64,000 nt of DNA from Pyrenochaeta sp. MPI-SDFR-AT-0127. Taxonomy: Eukaryota; Ascomycota; Dothideomycetes; Pleosporales; Cucurbitariaceae. This document shows positions 33,303 to 41,968 of the stretch, in pieces. How positions within the stretch are numbered: the stretch's first letter is position 1; the number at the start of each line of letters is the position of its first letter. A program made the translations under genes and the position numbers. The DNA is taken from contig JAGTJM010000010.1 of the NCBI GenBank assembly GCA_020747015.1, positions 761,770 through 825,769 of the forward strand. The letters run 5' to 3'. Under the pieces are notes generated by a model that was not told the origin of the DNA, made no database searches, and worked only from the letters and a program-made list of their open reading frames with translations.

Positions 33303-36300
33303 TCACGCAGTCGACTTGCTGAACTGAATCAACCTCTTGACGCCAACCTTTCTCATCGTTAGTATCTTTTCAACAGCTTATACATATAACATTACTCACC
33401 ATCCAGTTGCTCCCTTCATCTGTCTTGTTGGTCATCAGATCCGAAAAAATTGCGACCGCCTCATCGTACTGCCTAGCTTGAATGTTGCTTGCCAGTTCAT
33501 TCATCTGCAGAATAGTGTCTGGCTTGAGCAGGTCTTCGTTATTGAGATGATCGAACAATATGTTGAGCCGCTTCTCGGTATCGGCCACGTGCTGCTTGTA
33601 CTGGGCGGGAGCCTTGGCTTTGATACGTTGCATATCAGCCTCAAGAATCTCGTAGATGGGACGAGAAGCGTTTGGGATATGTGATCGATCGCCAGGGGCT
33701 GAGATGTATTAGCAAGAATATGATAGCCACGAGCCGGGAAAGACTTACGATATTTAGCCGCAGCAGGAGAAGCAGTTTGTGATTGCGAGGTCCCAGGTCT
33801 AGAATCGGGCCTTGGGGGTCCTCCTTGGGGAGGACCGCCTAGGGGAGGACCCGCTCGAGGCGGGCCTTGAGGAGGACCTCTTGGCGGCGGCGGTGCTGCT
33901 ACTGGAGGAGGCGCCTGTTGAGCTGGGGATGAGGCATAGGGCGATGGAGCTGACGCAAAGCTTGGCGGTGGTGCAATGTTCCTAGGCGGCGGTATTCCTC
34001 CTTGCGGCGGAGCGGAAGGTTGTGAGCCCGGAGCAGGGGCATAACGGTTGGATGGCGGTGCCGCTGAAGATGGAGGCTGGTACGGTGACGCTCCGCGTTG
34101 TACTGGCACTTGCGGTGGAGGGGCAAAACCACTAGGCTGTGGTGGTGCGTATGAATTGACCGCTGGTGATGGCGCATAAGGACTTGGGGCACCTGCTTGC
34201 GCAGGTCCGGTCGGGGTGGAAGTCATACGAGGAGGGCCTTGTGGCGGGCCCTTCGGTGGAGGAGGAGGAGTTGATCTTGCTCCAGGCGAGAAGGGACCTT
34301 GAGGCGGACCAGCAAGGGGCTGTTGCTGGTTAGGGAACGGAGAAGCTACAGTGTTGAGCGGGGTACCGCGGCGTGACGATGGCTTTGGCGGGCCGAAATC
34401 TGGCGTATCATTCCACGCTGGGATATTGGGTCGATTTGCCGCGGGTACAATGGATGGCGAGCTCGCAAAGTTACGTGGTGGAGGTGCAATGGGATGCTGC
34501 TGTTGCGTTTGGTAGCCAAAACCAGGTTGAGGAATAGAAGGCTGTGAGGTTTGCTGGTAGCCAGTTGGGGTGTACGCACCCCGGGCTGGTGCTGCTGGCG
34601 TGAAAGAAGACTGAGCAGCGGCCTGGGCTTGAGGCACAAGAGGGTTCACAGGAACATAGGGAGACGACCCTGGTTGTGTTTGAAGACTGTTGACTGGAGC
34701 GTATGGCGTTTGCTGAACTGGGGTCGGCTGCTGTGTTGGAACAGCTCCATAGGATGGAACTAATCGCTGGCCTCGTTGAGCTGTAGCAGGCTGAGCTTGT
34801 CGCTGAGTTGGCGCTGCCTGTGATGTCCCCTTCCTTGTCGCTTCCTTGACTCGGTTCCTGGCTACATCTGCTGCTGGATATTTTTGAGGCAGTAGATCCA
34901 GGTACTTCTCGGCAATAGACAACTGTCCGTGGGATGATGCAATGTCGGCATACTCCACATACTTCGCGTACAACGGTTCAAGTTTCCAGTCGGCGTCCTT
35001 TTGCTGCTCTGGATCTTTGAAAGCAGTCACCTTTCGGAACACTGTAACCTTTTCAATGAAATCTTGTAATGACCTTGCATGTATCGAGAAGCTGTTATCT
35101 TCCGTTGACTGTTGAACGCCAGCTGCTTCGCTCTCCTGAAGCTCTTGAGCCCAGTTGACCACGACTTTCTCCAGCTTGGAACCGGCCAAGTAGCAGAAAG
35201 ATGCATCTTTCCGGAGGGAGCCAGTCTCATCTGAGACAGCCTCCTCCAGCCGGTCTCCGAGCGCTTCACAAAGGTCAGGAAAATCTGACTGATCAGCAAA
35301 TGTGCAAAGGGTGGCCATCACCTCTTTCCAGTCCTTGAGATCGGCATTGTAAACAATATCCCAGAGATTCTTTCCAACTACTGATGCGAGTAGTCGTAAA
35401 TAGTTTGGTGCATCTGACTGCTTCTTAAAGTACGCAGCTTGCGCCTTGGCAATGCTTTTTTCTCCACCACAAATGGCGATCATGAAAGCATCTGACAAGC
35501 GATTCTCCTTGAGGCACACATCCAGTGCCGCATCGAAATTGCCGAGCATGAGAGCTCGAGTGATCTTCGTATCGGCTGCCGACTCTGAGCCAGAGTATAC
35601 CTGGAATGGGTTGTTTGTCTTCGCACCCTTCGAAGCTGCGAGATCTGAGAGAAAGTTGCCTTCGTCTGTTGCATTGTCAAAGAAGGAAGCACCTTCATCA
35701 GTATCGCCATTAGTCTGCGTTTCTTTCTTGGCCTCCAACGACTCCTCCTCTTTTTGGTCTGCAAAGCCAAGATATTCGACAAGCTTGCTTCGTGGGTTCT
35801 CCGATGTAAGTGTCTCGATGACGGTCCAGTCCGCCTTCTCCTCTTCGTTGGCGGCCTTAGCAATCTTCGATTCGCAAAACGAAGTAAGATCACCCTTCTC
35901 CAAAGCCTTATCGAACGCCTCACTGGCCGTGCTGATTTCGGAGTCTACAGCATACGTCGATATCGTAACCTTTGACTTCTCCTCCACAATGCCAAATCGA
36001 ACTAGTTTTCCACCAAAGCCGAAAGCCACACCGGCCCTCCTCTTCAGCCATTTCGGGGGTGTCTTCAGCGAGAAAGATGCACCCTGTGGTTCTGCATGTG
36101 TTTGTGCGAAAAAGTCCTCACCCTCGGGCGCTTGAGCTGCCGATTTGGTCTGGTCTGCTGTTGCACCAGTGTTCTGTAGAGTTTGAACGGCAATCTTGCC
36201 ATCAAAGGATGCAGTAGCGAGCAAATTTGGGTTTGAAGGGTTGAACCTCGTCTGGAAAGTCCAGTTCGTCACGACTGGAAATTCACCTAGCTGTTCGCCG

Positions 36301-37274
36301 CTGTTCGGATTCCAGGCGATTGTCCGGTTATCTTTGCCGCATGACAGTAAGATATTGCTGTCTTGCGTACACCATGAAAGAGACAGTACGCCCTGATCGT
36401 GTGCTTGGAGCGTCTTCTCGGGCGCATTGGTATTGCGGAGATCCCAGACTAGAACAAGCGGGTTCTGGTCGGTCGGGATCGCGGTGACCAGCCTAGTAGG
36501 TTTATCAGGGTCCCATGAAACAGCGCTGACTGTCTTTCTTCCAAAATGGTTCAATGTGAGATTCTCCTTCTTGCCCTTGACGTCCCAGACGGTCACAAAG
36601 CCGCCACTGCTTCCAGTTGCCAAAATGTGCGCAACCTTTTTGTTCCAGTCCAATGTAGTGTACTCGTCAGGATTCGCTCCAGCCTTGCCTAGGCGGAAAG
36701 ACTTTGACTCGTCATCGAGGTCATGTACAAATAGTTCGCCTTTCGCGCCTGCGGAGGCGAGAATGTGCGATTTGAACGGATTGAATTGTATCGCTTGGAT
36801 GGGGCCGGTGTGCTTATCGATCTGCTCAATTTGAGCTCCGCTATGTCAAGTCAGTACTATTCGGCCTTTGACAGTCTTAAGTATCCTGACCTAGCACCTG
36901 TTCGCAGCTTCTCCGCATCCCATAATACCAGTGCGCCGCTGTCGAGTGCGCCAGCTATTATTCCCCGCGGGTACTGCTCGCTAGGCTGACTCCAAGCAAT
37001 GTCGTTGAATCTGCCATTTTGTCAATTACATGCCCATTTCGAGTCCAAAGTAATTGGCCAAGTACCTCGATTCGACATTGACTGTAGCAACCGGCTTAAG
37101 CTCAACGCCTTGCTCACTCTCATCCAGCTTGAGCTCCCAGAGCTCCAGCTGGGTTTCATTTGAGAAGTCGGCGTCCACAGCACCAGCCTTGGTTCCTGTT
37201 GCTATCAATGGTTGCGCTGGCCCAGGCGACCAGGCAAAAGTGGCCGTCCTGGGGATTTCTCGCAATCGGACCAT
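33303..37274 (-). CDS. sec31: Sec31, outer-shell subunit of the COPII vesicle coat
   Basis: Sec31 pairs with Sec13 to form the outer cage of COPII vesicles leaving the endoplasmic reticulum. Minus-strand exons are 37274..37066, 37010..36891, 36840..33749, 33698..33400 and 33347..33303; all joins keep frame and introns are 50-55 nt, giving 1254 aa. Residues 1-330 form a WD40 propeller (repeats include VTVWDVKGK, LVLVWDLRN, NRTIAWNPNSGE). Next come the Sec13-binding and alpha-solenoid region (about 390-760) and a long Pro/Gln/Gly-rich linker (about 770-1130) that should bind Sec23/Sar1 through PPP motifs. A C-terminal helical domain ends in VGVKRLIQFSKSTA. An upstream in-frame ATG (37292) exists, but MVRLREIPRTATFAWSPG is the family's normal start. 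The last exon encodes only 14 residues. Confidence 0.96.
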
Positions 37275-37599
37275 GTTGGGCGGTGATCGCACCGAGGTGT
37301 CAGATTAGCGAGTTGTGTACAATGACAACGTCAAAAGTGAGAAGAATTGAGAAGAAAAGATCTTGGAGAGCTCGAGCGGAAGTATATATGGAGGGTTCGG
37401 TGTCCGCAATGTGTCAATAGGCGAACTTGAAAGTAAGGCAGCGGCGTGCTTCACCATCAACATCCACCTGTCCTTCCCTGGTCATCGCGGGCGCGGCCAA
37501 AGCGGGTCCGACTACCCCACGTGATATCGAATTCTCGCCCAACACCACATTCCCAACGCTACCAAGATACGCAGCTCTGGCTACTCACGTCCTGCAACA
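37275..37599. promoter_or_regulatory. Divergent promoter of Sec31 and RRM gene
   Basis: 325 bp between two divergent start codons, so the two promoters must overlap or be shared. No specific binding site is claimed. Confidence 0.5.
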
Positions 37600-38118
37600 A
37601 TGTCTAACCTATCAGATTCATCGCGCCTGAAGTCGACAATATTCGTTGGGGGCCTGGACCAAGCGGTAACGCAGCAGACTCTGTTCCATGCCTTCCTGCC
37701 TTTTGGCGATATTGTCGAAGTCAACCTGCCAAAACCAGATTTGCCAAATACGAATGAGCAGCATCGAGGGTTTGGCTATGTCGAATTTGAAGCTGCATCG
37801 GACGCAATAGATGCCATCGACAATATGGACCGGAGCGAGCTATACGGATCTGTCATCAAGGTAGCAGCAGCTAAGCCGCAGAAAGATGCCAATGAGGGAC
37901 TGGGAAGCAAGACTGCGATTTGGGAGCAGGTATTTAACTACAATCTGAGTGCTTTTGAGCCGTCTGCTGACTGCTAGTAGGAGGGCTGGCTCGCGAAGCA
38001 CGCTGTGAGCGAAGAGGATCGGCAAGCTACTGAGGCTGCGCCAGAAAATTCCAACGGGCCTATGGATCCTATGCAAGGCCTTGAAGGACTTGATGAGGCC
38101 GGTCCAAAACCAGAGTGA
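37600..38118 (+). CDS. Stand-alone RRM protein related to the RRM of cyclophilin E (Cyp33)
   Basis: RNA-binding protein with one RNA recognition motif. Exons 37600..37929 and 37981..38118 join in phase 0 over a 51-nt intron, giving 155 aa. RNP2 is IFVGGL (residues 14-19) and RNP1 is RGFGYVEF (56-63). The loop between them and the tail of the domain (AIDNMDRSELYGSVIKVAAAKP) closely resemble the N-terminal RRM of human cyclophilin E. No cyclophilin domain follows: after the RRM there is a short WEQEGWLAKHA helix and an acidic tail. The likely role is in spliceosome or other nuclear RNA work, by analogy with Cyp33. The cyclophilin half has either been lost or was never attached in this lineage. 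Confidence 0.88.
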
Positions 38119-38544
38119 CATTTCATATATTCATTATATTGATTATGAACAATTGCGTTAGAGTGGGGCGTTCAGGTGCAGGACGGTTAGCAACAATTTT
38201 GATACCACGAATACGGCTGTAATCATGCATATAGGACTCTATCTCTTTAGTTGTATGTAGCAATAGTCGTTGAACGTTTCCCATTTCCCATGCCGAAGGT
38301 TTGGGGGTGCTACAAGCTTTGGCAGATGATGACGGATGCACACTCAAAACTTTGTCAAATCTGGTGTCTTAACACACTTTTAAACAGCATTTTGATAGAC
38401 ATCGTGATGCGTAGTACATAGGAAACTTGATGCTTAATTCTGAACTTGACAGGGACCGTGTCCCACATGATGTACCTATACACATGGCTCCATAGCCCAC
38501 TCCCCATCTGCGTTTCTTCTGCATTCTTGTTTGGTCCCAAATGC
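38119..38544. other. Convergent intergenic, 3' ends of RRM and B12D-like genes
   Basis: 426 bp between the stop codons of convergent genes. No gene or stable repeat is seen. Confidence 0.4.
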
Positions 38545-39060
38545 TTACTCCTTTCCTTGTCGCTTCAAGCGGAGAGTCCTGTCGACGACGAGTTTCCGGC
38601 CGAGGGAGAAGAAGGCGGCTCCGACAGCGACGCTATACATGTGTCAGACCACCCAATGTAGACCCCACATTTGTGATGGGGGAACTTACGCGACGACCAA
38701 AACTACATATTATGTTAGCATCGATATTAGAAATTGAAAGAGGCTGGATAGCACATACTGACAGGCCAAATCTCAGTGGGAATGTTCTTTAGCTGGCGCA
38801 GACGCTGGGAGACGGTATGAGCTGTATATCATTAATACTAGCCCTCTTGTGGACGTCTGATTAGTCAATTGGCTTACCGCCCTGCTCCTCTTTCTAGCCT
38901 CAAAGTCAGCATGTCTTTTTAAGTCTTGTCGGGACGCAGAGAGATGTACCGGGACAGGAGTGCGCATCCTCAAGGTCTGCCTCATGAAGAGCTGCGGGCT
39001 CTGGCGCATCATCATGGCGCGAGTCGGCTGCATAGCCATGGCCCTCGTGATTTTGAACAT
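38545..39060 (-). CDS. B12D/NDUFA4 (MLRQ)-like mitochondrial inner-membrane protein
   Basis: Small respiratory-chain protein; in animals NDUFA4 of this family is now regarded as a complex IV subunit. Five exons are proposed on the minus strand: 39060..38950, 38893..38878 (16 nt), 38821..38759, 38702..38690 (13 nt) and 38632..38545, with four introns of 56-57 nt that all obey GT-AG, giving 96 aa. The reading frame runs through both very small exons to a protein that makes sense: an Arg/Met-rich presequence (1-37), KEEQGAHTVSQRLRQLKNIP, then TEIWPV and one membrane segment ILVVAVAVGAAFFSLG, and a basic end RKLVVDRTLRLKRQGKE. The family assignment comes from the membrane segment plus RKLxVDxTLRL pattern and is less certain than the gene model. 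It is divergent from Cox12. Confidence 0.75.
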
Positions 39061-39322
39061 TGTGATTGAGTGGAGATTTGTGATTGAATAGCGGGGAGCT
39101 GGTGTCGCGATGCTGGGTAATTGGGGTTTCGTCACAGGAACGCTGGTTGAAGCTCGCGGAGCTTGCATGCCCGGAAAACGCCGAGCGAATTATGTGGTGG
39201 ACAAAGCGCTGCTCGGGTCAGACCATCGCAACCTCACGACCTCGCTTCCGTCACCACTTCGACCCAGCACCTGCCATTGCCGCCGCATCACCCCTCTATA
39301 TAACAGTCAAACGACCGCAATC
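39061..39322. promoter_or_regulatory. Shared divergent promoter of B12D-like and Cox12 genes
   Basis: 262 bp separate the start codons of two probable respiratory-chain genes. A CCAAT box is present on the minus strand at 39120-39124, about 60 bp before the B12D-like start; CCAAT is the site of the HAP complex, which controls respiratory genes in fungi. A TATA-like CTATATAAC lies only about 20-27 bp before the Cox12 ATG, too close for a standard TATA box for that gene. Shared regulation is an inference. Confidence 0.55.
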
Positions 39323-39913
39323 ATGTCTGACAACGAGAACGGCGATGAGCTCGTAACGAAGCCCTTCAAGTTCGTCACTGGTGAGCTTTTTCCACGCCTC
39401 CCGCCAAGTTTCGAGACCAGATGCTAACTCTTACTCCACAGCTGGTACGCCACCCAAGAGCCCCTAGAGCTTCCTGCCATACTTGCGATATCCAGTAATT
39501 GAGCTTCAAATATGCCGTCTTAGGTGCTAACGAGCTTCGGCGCCGTGTAGGCTTCGACGCCCGCTTCCCCAACCAGAACCAGACCAAGCACTGCTGGCAG
39601 AACTACGTCGATTACCACAAGTGCATCCTTGCCAAGGGCGAGGAGTTTGCTCCCTGCCGTCAGGTGCGCTACTCTCATAGATGTATGCCTGAATTGAACA
39701 AGTACTAATGGCATGTAGTTCCTGTTGGCCTATAAGTCTCTGTGCCCAAGTGGCTGGACAGCGCGATGGGACGATCAGCGTGGTAAGCAATCAAATCTCT
39801 TTTCGAAAATGCGCCCTCGCTATCTCAATGTTACGGGAGCAAATGCCGTATAGAAGAAGCGCTGACGAATTGCAACAGAGGCCGGCAACTTCCCTGTCAA
39901 GCTCGACCAGTAA
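39323..39913 (+). CDS. COX12: Cytochrome c oxidase subunit VIb (Cox12)
   Basis: Intermembrane-space subunit of complex IV. Exons are 39323..39380, 39442..39444 (3 nt), 39551..39663, 39719..39782 and 39879..39913, giving 90 aa. Twin cysteine motifs are intact: CX9C in CWQNYVDYHKC and CX10C in CRQFLLAYKSLC, imported and oxidised by the Mia40 pathway. Other family marks are GFDARFPNQNQTKH, CPSGWTARWDDQR and a short end EAGNFPVKL. The 3-nt exon (CTG) supplies the Ala-Gly junction of TAGFDARF, matching the TAPFDSRF register of animal COX6B; the introns on both sides each have a TGCTAAC branch point. The simpler alternative, one 170-nt intron 39381..39550, is also in frame and would give TGFDARF. 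The final intron is 96 nt. Confidence 0.93.
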
Positions 39914-40665
39914 ATAGCTCGCCACGGCGTGGCTCAGTATGCAATGTTTTCTTATGGGGCAAGAGTGCCGAATCAGAGCCTAGCATTTGCAATTTAGAGC
40001 ACCTGTATCATAGCGACCGATATCAGCAATGCAGCTCTGGTTCAAGAATCTTGTCACATTGACCGTCCAGAGCTTCGTGATATCATCACTCAATTCATGG
40101 GTTCTGCCCTTTATGCTCTTCCGTTTTTATGTTCGGCCTAAGAGCACTTCGAAATATGTGAGGAATTGCTCGTGATTTAGTACGTACAATTGACAAAAGG
40201 TGCCTGAAATTTACCAAGGCGTTACTTTTTAAGTATATTGCTGCAGTTTGCGAAAAAATCATGAGGCGCAATGACGTCTACAAATGAACTCACTTCACTA
40301 TAAGAGCTCCAAGTAAATGGAGGCAAAGCTGTGAGTAAACAGAGTGGTAGTGTCTACTTGTGCAGTCGGCACAATAAAATAGGAGAGCATAAAGCAGCAC
40401 GTTCCAATGTGAACAGACCAACATCAGAGGAGCAACCTGTACATTCCTCGGCTTAATTTGAGAATCTATGGAGACACTCCACTATCAGTTACATGTTTAT
40501 GAAAGTTTGTCTGTCGTCGTTAGGGACAGAGCTACCAAATGAGATCCACAACACCGCGCTTCAAAGGCTTCGCTGAATACATGGCAATTTACAAATTTCG
40601 TAAACATCGTAAAGGGACCTGGATATGAAATGGCTATTAATGACTGGTTCCAGTGTTCGCTGTCC
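39914..40665. other. Convergent intergenic, 3' of Cox12 and J-like genes
   Basis: AT-rich, with no gene supported. Confidence 0.4.
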
Positions 40666-41457
40666 TCAAATCGGCCTCGCATTCCCTGCGACCCGGCCCA
40701 CATACGACGGTCTGTTACACCTTAGCAACGGATGACTTGTTCTCCCGTCGTATGCGCTGAGAATTGGCACGTAGGACTGGTAAGGCATGGTCCCCATGAG
40801 GGGTTCGTAGAGTCTATGATGATGCTTCAGCGCCCAATTGGGATCCAGACTTCGCATCGCTTCAATGTCCTCTTCTTCCTCCAGGAGAGCCATAGGTGCT
40901 GCGTCGTCGCCCATGGCACTGTCTTTCCGCTCATGCTTTGATTGCTCCATGACTTCTCCTATACTGAAGAGGGAGGATGACACGGAAGCACGTGCACGGT
41001 AATTTAAGTCGTAGGCTTGGCGCGCTTCAGGGTCTCTGAGCACATCGAAAGCAGCTGTCAACGCCTTGTACTTGGTCGCGTCACTCTGGAAGTAGACTAC
41101 TCTTAGGCGACGGAAAGCAGAAGTTATCTCGTCGTCTGATGCTTGAGGTCCAAGTTCTAGGATGGCATAGTGGTCGACAAAATCGGAAGCCTCGTTGGCC
41201 GGGGATAGCAGTGAATCGTGCGGCGATAAAGGCGACACCAGAGGTGTTCTCTGTGCGAGGATAATCGATGCGTCGGAAACATATATGGATGCTCTTTTGG
41301 TATGCTGCATCATTGGAAAGCTGGCAATACTAATCGGCCGTGGTCGCTGGATGGTTTCGGAGCCGTGCCGTTCGTGGTCAACACGTCTTCTCGATCGCAG
41401 TGGGCTAATGTTGTATGCATGCATGTGCGAGTCGGGGTGGGAAGAATAAGAGAGCAT
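40666..41457 (-). CDS. J-domain-like protein lacking the HPD motif
   Basis: A 263-aa single-exon frame. Residues about 93-152 follow the J-domain pattern: DFVDHYAILELGPQASDDEI (helix I and start of helix II), TSAFRRLRVVY (helix II), then a helix III segment KALTAAFDVLRDPEARQAYDL. The loop that should hold the invariant His-Pro-Asp reads FQSD (residues 123-126), so stimulation of Hsp70 ATPase is not expected; such J-like proteins usually act by binding. The N-terminal 90 residues are disordered and basic, and the tail is acidic (LLEEEEDIEAM) then His/Tyr/Pro-rich. There is no signal peptide or membrane segment. It is divergent from Pop1 with 511 bp between starts. Function is unknown. Confidence 0.75.
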   Translation of the reverse strand: MLSYSSHPDSHMHAYNISPLRSRRRVDHERHGSETIQRPRPISIASFPMMQHTKRASIYVSDASIILAQRTPLVSPLSPHDSLLSPANEASDFVDHYAILELGPQASDDEITSAFRRLRVVYFQSDATKYKALTAAFDVLRDPEARQAYDLNYRARASVSSSLFSIGEVMEQSKHERKDSAMGDDAAPMALLEEEEDIEAMRSLDPNWALKHHHRLYEPLMGTMPYQSYVPILSAYDGRTSHPLLRCNRPSYVGRVAGNARPI

Positions 41458-41968
41458 TATGTGTCTTCTTCAGGCGAGACAATGGTTACACGAGACAAAG
41501 CAGTAAGAATGTGGCCGGTTGCTTAGGCTGTGTTAAAGGAGAATGCTGTTGTTTGTGTGAGCAAGGTGTGGGAAAACATTGGAGGAGCACCATGCCTATG
41601 ACCAGGCCCCGGGGCGCAGCGCAAATGCAGGGGAACGCTGCAACAAGCAGGGGGGTAAATAAAGTGGGACCAGCTCACGGGAGGAGAAATGATATGCTTG
41701 TCGGCGTGCGTGGTTCATTCACAAAGGGCGGCGGGGGGCTTGACATATGAAACAGATAGCTCAGTGTTTGTGTTCCTATTTGACGATTCAGACGTCAGCA
41801 GGAAGGGTCCGAGATTTTGTTGGTAGGCTTCCGGTGCTGCGGAGACTTTCCACATGCACGTGCCGACGCGAATGCACTAGAGTGCGTCTGTCTCGCTAAG
41901 GCTCAAGATTTCAGGAACCGTTGGCTGCCGGCATTTCCACCCACCAAATTCCACGTCATTGGGCAACT
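41458..41968. promoter_or_regulatory. Divergent region between J-like gene and Pop1
   Basis: 511 bp holding both promoters; no specific element is identified. An in-frame ATG at 41921 could extend Pop1 by 16 residues. Confidence 0.4.
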
